Origin: Diatrype stigma
Lineage: Eukaryota > Ascomycota > Sordariomycetes > Xylariales > Diatrypaceae
Direction of reading: 5' to 3'
Assembly: GCA_022225965.2 (NCBI GenBank)
Contig: JAKJXP020000011.1
Location: forward strand, 62,001-126,000
DNA length: 64,000 bases
Part shown: one piece after another, positions 23,620 to 34,299 of the stretch
Numbering within the stretch: position 1 is the first letter of the stretch
Layout of the letters: each line of letters begins with the position of its first letter
The notes under the pieces: generated by a model
Told to the model about the DNA's origin: nothing
Seen by the model: the letters and a program-made list of their open reading frames with translations, nothing else
The model's database searches: none
Translations under genes and position numbers: made by a program

Positions 23620-23887
23620 TCAACCACCACCGCCTCCTCCACCCCCATCGCCGCCGCCGCCGCCGCCTCCATCTCCATGATGTCCATGTCCACCTCCGCC
23701 GCCGTCCGAAATGAAAACCCCACCTCCAGCACTGCTATTCCACCTATTCTTCTTTCTGTTAGAGTACGCGGGTCGCGCATTGGGATACCCGCGCGGTGCG
23801 CTCTTCTTGCGTGACTGTTGGATATCAGTGAACAGCTCTTATATGACAGGAATCTCTCTCTTGCTGGGGACATACGCCGAAGCACAT
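23620..23887 (-). CDS. Small glycine-rich protein (MCFGS-type), unknown function
   Basis: Two-exon model: exon 1 at 23887-23876 codes only Met-Cys-Phe-Gly; a GTATGT..CAACAG intron of 61 nt follows; exon 2 at 23814-23620 gives a total of 68 residues. The protein has a short basic middle (SRKKSAPRGYP, SNRKKNRW) and a tail of nearly pure glycine with interspersed Asp and His, ending in stop. The splice junction is supported by the good donor and acceptor and by closing in frame; small fungal proteins starting MCFGS are recalled, but no function is known. The alternative frame through the same DNA (longer, Ala-rich) is considered a shadow. The GGN triplet run at 23620-23700 is prone to length change. 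Confidence 0.55.
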
Positions 23888-25002
23888 GGTGTACTATTCT
23901 AGAGTACGCTCGTAAGGGGTATGAACGTTGTGCTGTTGGGGTTTTGTACCATTATATTTTTTCGCCGGTAAACACATTTCATCTATCCAACTTATTTACG
24001 CCAAGGGGAAATAGGCTACATATATATAAGTATATACGTGTGTGTGTGTGTGTGTGTGTGTGTTTATATACCTCTTTACGTAATAAGCAAGGCGCAACAT
24101 CTCCTGTAATATCTCACATAAGCTTGTTCACATGACACAGCAATGGGGTGAGTGTATTACAGAAAGTAGGCAGACGCATAACAGAGATACGAACTGACGA
24201 AGTAGCTATGATGTTATAAGGAGAGTAAAACAAGGCGCAGCGATCATCCCTTGGTACAGCCCTGTGCCGATCAGCAACTACTTTATCTCTCTGTGGCATC
24301 ATTGTAGGAATGACCTTGGTCGTACACATTCCCGGTGGATTCCCTTGATCTTGTGCACAGCCGCATGTTCTACCTATGTACGAGGGAAGTCATAAGGTAC
24401 GCTGGACACATGCAGGTACGACGGTACGACAGTTAACCTTGAACCTGGAGCCTTCCAGGGATGGAAGTTTGAAGTGGAGGCTATCGGCGCTGGCCCGGTT
24501 ATCGGAGCTTCCGAGTCCCCGATAATGCGATAGCGGGATCCAGTAAGTCGTGTCGTGACCAGGGCCCTGGATAACGTAACAAGACCAACGTAACATACCC
24601 GATACCTATCGTGTATAGCTAGACTGGAGCTTCTTCATGAAGTACTTACTTTACGTAGCTGACAGGACAACGGTGTACTCTATCGTCTGTAAGCAGACAG
24701 CTCCAAGATACAGGCTTGTTTCTAGAAGCCTATTCGTTGTAAGAACCAAGACCTTCTATCGAGAGTTTCGCTGTTCTTACCTACGTGAACGCTTGCTCTG
24801 AGACGCCCAATCATGACCCGCGTCATTCGGCGCATCTGTTGTTGACATTCTGAGTGAGCGTCGGTGAAGCAAGCTTCGTGAAGAAGCCTCAACCCGACCT
24901 CTCGTCCGCATTTGCGGGACCCTGTATACTTCAAAACAAAGCCGGACAAGCAAGCGGGGGCTTTTATAATATTCCACTGGCACGCAAACCTACCCTATCG
25001 AG
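23888..25002. other. Intergenic, upstream of gamma-glutamyltransferase gene
   Basis: Contains a (GT)n microsatellite at about 24037-24062. No frame with recognisable content. Presumed promoters of two divergent genes: the small glycine-rich gene and the gamma-glutamyltransferase gene. Confidence 0.5.
24037..24062 (+). repeat. (GT)n microsatellite
   Basis: Uninterrupted GT dinucleotide run of about 13 units in the spacer. Confidence 0.9.
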
Positions 25003-26962
25003 ATGAGTGAGTCCATGTGCAACTGCAGCTAGATATAGCTAAATTCAGATGCCTTGCCTAAGCACTTACACGCTGACATCCCTACTGCAGCGGACTTATC
25101 CACGAGGCTTCTGCTCTTTTGCCTAGCAGCGACTTCCGCGCTAGCATCACCAACGTCATGGCTATCTACCGAGCAGACAGTGTTGCAGCAGCAGCAGCAG
25201 CAGTCTCTTAGGCTAAGCTCCGGCGGTCGGAAGGGTGCCGTCGCTTGCGAGAGCAAAGTATGCAGCCAGATCGGCATTGACTTACTTGCTGGTGGTGTGA
25301 GTGTCTAACTCGGTCACCGTCTAGATCGCACCGACCTTGCCCCTTACCTATCGAAGTACTGACGTATCGTCACCATAGGGTAACGCGGTAGATGCCTGGG
25401 TCGGTACGCAGCTGTGCGTTGGCGTCATTGGGACACACCACTCCGGCCTGGGAGGTGGTGGTTTCAGTCTCATTCGTGATCGGCATGGAAAATACGTCGT
25501 CATCGACTACCGCGAAGCCGCCCCGGCCGCCGCCTTTGAGGATATGTACAGAGACAATTTCGATGGTAGTGTCTTCGGTGGCCTTGCAGCTGCCGTGCCA
25601 GGCGAGCTCCGGGGCCTCGAGTATGCCCACAAGAAATTCGGGTCACTGCCTTGGAAGTCCGTCGTGATGCCCGCGGCTCGCGTAGCGCGCGAGGGATATC
25701 TCGTGACCGAGGATATCGTGAGGTATATGAAAGCAGGAGTGAAGTCAGCAGGGTGGAACTTCCTAGTTGAGAATCCGGCATGGGCCCAAGACTTTGCGCC
25801 CCACGGCACGCTCGTGAAGCAGGGCGACTGGATGACCCGGAAGCGCTATGGCGAAACCCTACAGCGAGTCGCCGAGTACGGCGCTGATGAGTTCTACATG
25901 GGTGCTACGGCTAATGCTACGATCGCCGCGGTGCAGGCGCAGAACGGCACAATGACGCTGGATGACCTGGCTAGCTACCAAGTCATCGTCCGCCAACCCA
26001 TCACTACCACTTTTCGTGGTTTCAAACTGTACTCGTCCGGCGCGCCGAGCAGTGGTGCCGTATGTCTCAGTATACTCAAGACAATGGAAGGCTACGACGC
26101 CTCCGCCTCCGCCTCGAATAGCAATCTTACGCTACACCGACTCGACGAGGCGATGCGGTTTGCATACGGGGCGCACCAAGCCCTAGGTGATCCAGGCTAC
26201 GTCGATGATATCGACAGTCTCGAGACTGCAATGTTAGATGCTGACGCGGCCGCTAAAGTCAGACATCACATCTTGGACAATAGCACTCAGCCCGTGTCAC
26301 ATTACGATCCGAAGCACATCTATACCGCCGAGAGCCATGGGACGTCGCATGTGGTGACGGCCGATGCGAGCGGGCTCGCCGTGTCCTCCACCACGACTGT
26401 CAACACCTTGTACGGGAGCTTGCTAGTGGTTCCCGAAACAGGAGTAGTTCTCAACAACGAGATGAACGACTTCAGCATCCCCGGCCGCCGCAACGAGTTC
26501 GGGTACGAGCCAGCGCCCGCAAACTACATACGCGGTGGCAAGCGACCCATGTCGAGCATAACGCCGGTTATCGTGGAGCTCATCAATACCTCGACCTCGT
26601 CCTCTGGCGGTCCGGTTTCTCTGAAGGATAGCAGTAGTCTCTTTGCCGTCGTCGGCGCCGCGGGCGGGTCCCGGATCATCAGCGGCACGACGCAAGTTCT
26701 CTACCACGTCTTGGAGCGCGGCGCCTCCATGTACTCGGCTATCGCAGAACCTCGGTTTCACGACCAATTGATGCCGAACAGGGCCGTATTTGAGTATCGC
26801 TTTGACAACAGCACGGTGGCGAGCATGGCAGACAAGGGGCACAACGTCTCCTGGATGGCTGAAGGGTCAAGCGCTGTGCAGGGCATCCGCATGGAAAGCG
26901 ACGGGACCTTCGATGCGGTGGGAGAGACGAGACAGAAGAATAGCGGCGGCTTAACATTCTAA
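25003..26962 (+). CDS. Gamma-glutamyltransferase (GGT family, Ntn-hydrolase)
   Basis: Exons 25003-25006, 25091-25296 and 25379-26962; 597 residues. A four-base first exon (ATGA) splices through GTGAGT..TGCAG so that Met joins a clean signal peptide (TDLSTRLLLFCLAATSALA); this start is inferred, since exon 2 has no in-frame ATG. The family core is clear: GKGAV-type N-terminal block with LLAGGGNAVDAWVGTQ, THHSGLGGGGFSLIR, DYREAAP, GVPGELRGL-type loop and PWKSVVMPA. The catalytic nucleophile is Thr392 in HGTSHVVTAD, where autocleavage yields two subunits; NNEMNDFS and AAGGSRI complete the substrate pocket. The enzyme cleaves glutathione and transfers the gamma-glutamyl group; secretion to the cell surface or vacuole is inferred from the signal peptide. 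A CAG run (25184-25205) encodes polyglutamine near the N-terminus. Confidence 0.9.
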
Positions 26963-27441
26963 GTCACTAATGTTTGTATTAGAGATTAGAAATGGGGGGG
27001 GGGGGTGATAACGGACGGTGTAAATAGTTAGGAAGTCGTATATATTTAATAGAAGCTTGTATCCAAGTATTCTCCAGTCATTCATTAAAAGACGTACTGC
27101 TTGATTCTCATCAATGAGGGGGGGTAGTTAACAGTTCTGTCTTGCAACCCCTCGTACACTCTCAGTTATAGGTAGGTACGGGCTCACCCTTCAAAGCATG
27201 AGTCCCCCTATACAGAGTTTATAGGACTACTGAAGGGGGTGATCTTCCCCACCGAGCGGACTGCAGACTAGTGAGATAGTGGAGCTGGCCGGGTACTTAA
27301 ATGTTAACCAACCTTACTCTCACTGCCTCACTAACCAGTGAGTTCACCGCCAAACTTCACAGCTCAAATAGTCCTCAGCCAGCCAGTCTACTACGAGTGG
27401 CAAGATTTTTATAGCCCCTGGAACACACACGCACATCTACC
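26963..27441. other. Intergenic, with poly-G tract
   Basis: 3' flank of the GGT gene with a 12-base G run at 26994-27005 and a second short G run near 27118. Upstream side of the 141-aa gene. Nothing coding. Confidence 0.5.
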
Positions 27442-27867
27442 ATGGCGCCTCGATCACGACCGAGTGAAAGGGAAAAGGGAACGTTGCTCGGCTACGTCGG
27501 AGACATACCATGTTATAGCTGCAACCTGCGCGGCAACGGCCTCTCAGACCCAAACTCCAACTGGAGGCTGTGGAACGCCGATATGAAGGTCTTCCGCGAT
27601 GCGACGACGGAGGATAAGGATGAGACCTTTGAAACCAAAGAGGACGAGATTCGGGCTAAGAAAGACCGTCTCCGGAAAGCGCTGCTGTGGTTCACCGTCT
27701 CGGAACCGTTGCGGGAAGAGCACCTAGTCGACATGGGCGGACGCGACAAATCAAGCAACGATGTGTTCCGGAGGCTGTATGAGCGAGTCGCGCCACCTGG
27801 GACGCCTTACGAGCCGCCGCCGCCTCTACTTAAGAAAGATGCGGACCTTGAGATGATTTCTAAATAA
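27442..27867 (+). CDS. Hypothetical protein, 141 aa
   Basis: Open frame with a good start context (accATGG). No family is recognised. The N-terminus is basic (APRSRPSEREKG) and a conserved-looking block follows: GYVGDIPCYSCNLRGN, with a CxxC pair. The middle is highly charged and helical (DATTEDKDETFETKEDEIRAKKDRLRKALLWF), and the C-terminus is proline-rich and ends KKDADLEMISK. No signal peptide or membrane segment. Codon use (C- or G-ending third positions) resembles neighbouring genes, which argues that it is coding. It could be a regulatory or structural protein; function cannot be assigned. Confidence 0.6.
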   Translation: MAPRSRPSEREKGTLLGYVGDIPCYSCNLRGNGLSDPNSNWRLWNADMKVFRDATTEDKDETFETKEDEIRAKKDRLRKALLWFTVSEPLREEHLVDMGGRDKSSNDVFRRLYERVAPPGTPYEPPPPLLKKDADLEMISK

Positions 27868-28739
27868 GGGGCCAAAGTGCTCCACCTAATCCATCTACAA
27901 AGCGGCATTAAGAGATGGATGGAATTATGTGTTCGGGACTACGGACAAAAGAAGTTGTCCATCTTGATTCCATGTTCATGACACACGGGCAACCAGCATA
28001 CTTGGAATGTTGACCCTGTTCCGACGAGACTACATGACCCGAGGCTTGGATCATCCCCATGCACTATGCCATGCCATTCGTTCAAAGGGGAATTCTCCCT
28101 GAATCATAGCACTTACCAATGCGAGGTTGTTGTGTCCTTATCGCGTTTCAGATCTAAGGGTCCATTGGAGAGCTTCGAAGAAGCATGGGCTTCATGGCAC
28201 GTTGCACTCCTGCGCACAGCCAGCAGTTATACTTTCATACTCTCAATAGCATACTTAAAACAAGCCAGGAGATGCGTAAGCATTGTTATCAGCAGTATCA
28301 TTGCGGGACTCATATGAGTAAGATAGTTTACCAAACAGAGAATACTAGCAGTCTACTCGGGGAACTTTACAAGGTAGGTCCTGTGGACGATAGTGCCCCG
28401 GAGAGCCAGATGAGGCTATCTCATCTCATATCACGTCTCATGTCTTATGTCTTAGTTCAGTGGCATCTGCATGATTCACCAGCAATCTTCCACGAAGCTG
28501 CGTATTACATGTTTAAGGTATAATCATGTTCATGGTGTACGATACGAACAGACCATGATTACCTTGTCACAAACCTGCTCGAGTCATACAAGAATACTTG
28601 AAGAATTGTACAGATGCATGCAGGATCCCCACCTCATGAGCTCATCATTACATCCCATTTAGTTTACAGAGCCCCTCCTTTCTATTCTTCCTATGCCTAT
28701 CCGTCATCGTCAACACACGTACCCATACGTATACCGACA
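27868..28739. other. Intergenic, no supported gene
   Basis: Between two convergent genes. Short frames only; repeated ctcatatcacgtctcatgtct-type simple motifs near 28420-28450. Confidence 0.5.
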
Positions 28740-31008
28740 TCAGTCAACTTCCTCGTCAAGTAGCGCTTTCAAAGCTTGCACAGTACCCTCGACGACAGCC
28801 GAACGTCGACTTGCTTTCGCGCATTGCGTCAGGGCCTCGACGCCGCCAGCCTTCCGGAGAGCCTCACATGCCTGCTTGGCCGTGTCGGCCTCGTCACAGA
28901 AAACGAGATTGCAGACCGAAACAACGCCTCTATGGCGCAAGTCCTCACTCTCCTCTTTGCATAGACCTAACAAGACGTCGACGCCCTTCGGACGGCGCAG
29001 GACAGCGCGCGCCACCTCCTCGTAAGCCGTAAGACCCGCAAGAGCACCGCCAGCTGCGGACCGCGTGCCTTCGTCCTCGGCGTCGGCGAGGGCGAGTAAG
29101 ACGTGTAGCCGGTTGAAGGCCTGCGGGGTGCCGTCAGCGTAAAGGGCGATGCCCTCAACACACTGTACGAGGTTGCAGACGAGCTCTGCGGACGCTTTGG
29201 AGACGAGGTTGTTCGACGAAAGTAATAGTTCATTCTCAATCACCGGCCACGCGGTACGAATGATAGTCGAGAGTGTCTCGGCGTCGCCCGTAGATGCGAG
29301 GTTGGTAAGTGCCATCAGTGCTTCGAAAGCGGGGAGTAAGTCCCGCGTCTCGGCTGTCAGGTCGGGCGTTAGAATGGTTAGTAGTGGTCGGATAGCCGAG
29401 CTCTGCGGTCGCGAGCGCGTGCCTCCAAAGACGAGAGTTGGGTTAATGCTGATGAGGATGCGAGCAAGGGCATGCGCGGCCGTGCGCTTCCCCTTGTCCT
29501 CCGAGTCGGGAAGCGCCGCAAATGCAGCGATTAGCAGGTTTACGGCGCCCTGTTGAGCGAGTTGGCCTCGGATACTGGGCGTCGTAGAGAGGGCATGTAT
29601 GATGGATACGATGATGGATAGTGAGGCGGTTGATCCGTGTCTGCTGTGCGTAACTAGCACAGGCAAAATGCCAGCTTCGAAGACCCGCTTACATCGCTCT
29701 GACACGTGCTCATTGTCGTTCAGAGGATTCGGCGCTGCGAGTTTGCCGGCAGCATTCGCATAGGCCTTGAGCTGGCTCATCTTCTTTTCTTCCTCCGACT
29801 GTACTGGGAGGTAGCGGACGAGGTTCTGAAAGATGCTGAGGGCTCCATATGTAAGAGGTGATTTTGGGGGTGCCTTCGCCAGGATATCAACCAGGGCTTT
29901 GAGCAGATCCTTGTTACGAGCCACCTCCTCCTTCACGGTTGGTTGAATAGTGGCATAGGCCAAACCCTCGACCGAGTGCTGCTTAGAGAAGTCTGGATCA
30001 GTTAGTAACATAGTCGTGAACTTGTTGGAGAGCTCCTCGATAGTCGTGTTTGCGGGTTGAACTCGCCCTTCCGTCTCTTGGTTTGCAGGCGCTTGCGCCG
30101 ACGGTACTGCCTGGAAAACCCCAATCGGGTCAGCCATCCTCCTGAAGTCAATTCGGACCCTCCCAGCCGACATTCACCATCGCTCATCTCCACTGAAGAT
30201 TTTCGAAAGCAGGAGGTGACGTAGGCGGAAGCTTGAGGGTGCCTACCCGCATCTTGGCCAAGATCACGGCCGCCAAATTCTGAACTGCCTCGGAGTGCCT
30301 CCTCATGGCGATGGAGCCAGTAGTAACCTGAACGCCGGGCTCAACGGCGTGGATAGCCTTGGGCAACTCGCTCGGATCCTGATCGACGACCTCTTCCAGC
30401 CAGTCGGTGCAGTACTTCTGGATAGCTTCGCGACAGAGTGAGTTCATGGAAGCAGCATTCAACATTTCCAGGCACGCTGTCTCGACCTTCTTGCTCTTCC
30501 ACGTCCGTCGCATGAGCGGTCCAAGGCTAGGTACGAAGCCCTCGGTCAAGAATATGTCGGCTGTGATCTCCGGGGCAATGGGAAAGACAGAGGCGGCAAC
30601 GCAAAAGGCTACTATGTAATCGTCGTACGTGCCCCTCTGAATGCGGTCAAAGAAGAATGTCTTCAGGCTCTGGGAGCCCCTATCGCCGGCCGCCCTGAGG
30701 TAAGCGGAAGTGGTCAAGACGGCATGACCACGAACAGTCTCGGCTTGTCTCATGTCGAGATAGCTCAGAAGGGTGTCAACACATTCACTGTCGATGACGT
30801 CGGTAACGGTATCCTTGCTTTGTGCATTTTTACTCGTTGCAGCATCGTCATTCAATAATTTGGTGAGCTTGTCAAGAGCTTTACAGGTTTCATCGTCTTC
30901 TTGACCACCTTCCATAAGCTGTGCCAGGATGAGCTGTGTTTGCTCCTTTGGGCTCAGGCTAGCCATCTCCTTGGGGTGCTCAGTAATGCGAATAGCTTGT
31001 TCGTCCAT
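28740..31008 (-). CDS. UNC-45/Cro1/She4 family myosin chaperone (UCS domain protein)
   Basis: Two open blocks form one protein. Exon 1 is 31008-30194 from the ATG giving MDEQAIRITEHPKEM; exon 2 is 30141-28740; 738 residues. The join is a 52-nt intron with weak donor GTGGAG and acceptor TTCAG; it removes a TGA and keeps frame. The N-terminal part has armadillo-like helices (LDKLTKLLND, VRGHAVLTTSAYLRAAG) and the central block ends in the UCS segment, with repeated ARM helices such as KGKRTAAHALARILISINPTL, LLPAFEALMALTNLAS and EDLRHRGVVSVCNLV. UCS proteins fold and stabilise myosin motor heads; Neurospora cro-1 and yeast She4 mutants fail in septation and cytokinesis. An in-frame extension of the first block upstream to 31311 is unlikely to be translated, because it lacks family similarity. 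Splice position is the least certain part. Confidence 0.85.
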
Positions 31009-32792
31009 GGTAACGAATGTACCGGGTGAGGAACTAAGGCGGGGTGTGAAGGGCAGGGGGGTGGGATATGTTGAGAGGAGGCTGATAGATAGTAATAAGA
31101 CGGCGTTGATGAGAAGTCTGAAGAGTGTCAGATGCCTAGGTTCCCGTGAGGCGTAGGCCGAGGAACTATGCCGCAAAGTCCGTGGAAAGTAGGGGGATGA
31201 TTCTAACCTGGGGTAGAGTTGATTTTCTAGCAAAAGATGTGATGTTAGAGGGAAATTTATAGAACGTGATACGGGAACGTTCCCAACGTTTAATAAGCCA
31301 AGCCACCACAAATGGATGAATATGAATAGTCCCGGGTTGTTCTAGGCGAATGCGGGGTGCTTGTCTGACCGAGCATGTACAGATGGGAGAGCAGGAAGGC
31401 GATGGAGCTTGTGTAAGTGTAGTAAATCTGTATCACGCACAGGTGCAGTTATAGGGGTGGAGATGTGTGCAGAGATGGACATAGGCAGAGGCATCGGATA
31501 GTCAGAGATGCAGGCAGAGAGCTCATGGCTATATAGATTTTCTAGGCGGGAATAGGTATTGATGGATAGACATTGATTGGTGTTTGATATTAGTTAGTGC
31601 ATGGAAGCTAAAAAAGAGGAACTCACTAACAAGTACCGTACCTACGTAGGTACTTACGCAGGTAACGGATAACTCTAGAGCCGTTATTGAAGGTCAGCCC
31701 GTCTACTCTGTGCTATTCTTGGTATCAAGTATTGCTGAGTGCTGGGTGCTGAGTGCTGCGTTTCTGGCACGCTGGAGACTGTCTCAGACTCTCAGTAGGT
31801 AGCTGGGCGCAACCTCCACAGCTTGGCTGCTAGGATATGTAACAGCTAACTGGGTATCACTGGGGTGGAAGGTCCGAGGTGCGGGATCTCGGTATAAGTG
31901 GATGGCAGACTCGGGGAACGGGGAATAGCCAGTGCTGAAGCGGAGGTGGAAGGGAGAGGATCGGAGTAGAGAGAGCGTGCGTGACTAGGCGGACCAGAAA
32001 CAGCAAACGAAGATGACGACAGGGAGAAGGCTACAAAGTCGGACCTGGGAGAGTATAGACGACCGTCGGTGTTTATGAATGGTCAAACAAACTGGAACCT
32101 ACGGTGGAGTGGCTGTGTGGGTAAGGCAAGCTTGGCAATAGACAAGCCTTACAAGCGCTGCAAGGGTTACGAGCGTTACGAGCGTTACGAGTCCGTTTGG
32201 ATGTTGGTCATCTGCTGTGTTAATCTGGAGTGTTGGGTCCTAAAGTGCCTTCCTAGATATGTGGGAGTCTTCCAATGTAGGCAACTCTAGGCAGTAGTGC
32301 TTGACAGAGCGATCGATAGGCGAGTACTTCGCATGTACCAAGCTACCGGGCTACCCTTGGTAGGTCTGACAGGGATAAGCGGCAATGAGGTGTGAATGCG
32401 ATGTGATGGGGTACGGTGCGGACAACGATGGGACGAGATGCTGAATCCAGTATGTGGATGCGTCCAGATGTCGAGGTTGGGAGGGCAGATGGGGGTATCT
32501 CGACATACATAGGTACGAAGTGACGAAATTCTACAGGTTGAACTGGGTGTGGATGACCAATGTATGTAGGTAGATCTGTAGGTAAGTAACTATATAGATA
32601 ATAGTTAGATGGTGATAATTACAACCTTGGAATCTTAAGCGATGAGTTCACAAAAAGGCCTAGGGAGGAATGTTTGCCATCGAGACTATCTGATGTCATA
32701 GTCTGGCCGCATCTATACATATCTACGCCTGTTACGTAGGTCAAATTATACCTAGTAAATTTGTTTCAAGCAGTCAGGCAGTTCGAGCCTTG
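31009..32792. other. Intergenic, upstream of UCS gene to retroelement
   Basis: No supported gene. Contains short direct repeats (gctgagtgctgggtgctgagtgct near 31732-31760; gagcgttacgagcgttacgagtc near 32170). The right side borders the retroelement and keeps ordinary base composition up to the target duplication. Confidence 0.5.
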
Positions 32793-32797
32793 GGTGT
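32793..32797. repeat. Target-site duplication, left copy (GGTGT)
   Basis: GGTGT lies directly before the left LTR and is matched by GGTGT at 38337-38341 directly after the right LTR, as expected for a 5-bp integrase-made duplication. Confidence 0.75.
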
Positions 32798-32983
32798 ATG
32801 GATCCGGGCATTCCCCATAATGCCAAGAATCGGAAAATCGGAGTATAAAATTCTAACAGCTTAGAACGCATAATTATAATTAGCTTTAATTTAATAATTA
32901 ATCCGAACCTTTAATATAATCTTAAATAAATTGCTAATAGCAATAATTCCCTAAGGATTCGAAGGACCGGACGTAAAAACATA
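32798..32983 (+). repeat. Left LTR (186 bp)
   Basis: Aligns without gaps to 38151-38336. I count about 30 differences, all transitions. Confidence 0.85.
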
Positions 32984-34299
32984 AATAACTATTTTTATAA
33001 ATTAATGTTAATAACGTAAAATTTATCTTATTTTCTTACGAATTTTTTTCGATAACCGATAATAGCAAAAAGCAACGTTAATACGGGAAAACAGCCTAAA
33101 AGCGTTCCGGCTTAAAACGATACCTTCGCCGAATTCTTTATGAATACGAAACCCGTTTAAAAAAACGACATATTATACGAATTTCTCGACAAAAAATTCG
33201 AAAATATCGAACGAAGGAATATCTTAATAAAAAATAATTTAAATTACTTAATAAATAAAGTTACGAAAATAACCGCATATTTCGATATTAAGCCTAAAAA
33301 TAAAAAAGTTAAAACGTCGAATTAATAATTTCGTTAAAAAAACGAATGGATTTAATAATAACAACAGTTCATACTTAATATCGGAAAAACGGCCATTACC
33401 GGTAACGTAAAATCGCTAATTAATTTCCGCAAATCGGCCGAATTCGATTAAAACCAATATATGCCATATATTTAATGCTTATTTTATTATAACGAATAAC
33501 AAACGAAAAAAAAGATTAATATAGCATATATATCGCTTATTACGAATTATATTTAAATTCCGCAATAAAAACGAATAAAAAAGGTATAGCCTCCGGTTAT
33601 ATTTCCGGACGACGCTATAGAAATGGCCCATATAAAGGCGAAAAACAAAATAACGATACTTCCAAATTTCCGTTTGGTTTAAGCCGACGGTTAGATCCTA
33701 AAAAAGCTAAAAAAAATCCAAGAACGCTTTTTAATAATACTAGTCCTATACGATCTTTAGGCATATCGAATTACGGACGAATTTATTGGCAATTTTTAAT
33801 AAATAAAAGTATATATTCGTAATAATAAGTTTAATTAAATAACGTTCATAAAATATATTCTTTAAATTTTAAACGATTATAATGCCCTTTCGGAAATATT
33901 AATTTATTTCGTAACGTTATTTCCGTATTAAAATGAAAATATAGTAAATTTTGCAAAGCGCATTTATAAAGCCTTTTATAAAATACCGAAAAACATTCGT
34001 AATGGTTATCCAGCAAAAGAAATCCTTATTAATACGTTACGTAATAACTTGCTTAATATATGGTTAATTTTTAACGACCGATTCGAAAACTTTAATAATA
34101 TACAAAAAATCGAAATAATTATTTAATAGGCCGAATTAATTATTCGTTAAGCGATTAAAGGAAAAATTTACGGCATTTCTTTAATTACCGTTTAACTTTA
34201 AGAAAAAGCAACGCCATTTTATAACTTAATCGTTATAAGGGCCATATAAGCCAAATTCGGTATAATCCAATTAAAGCTTTCGGATGTAATAATTACCGT

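Noticed and set aside
30184..31311. Start at 31311 for the UCS gene (extra 100 N-terminal residues)
   Set aside because: The added residues resemble no UCS protein; the ATG at 31008 opens straight into the family region.
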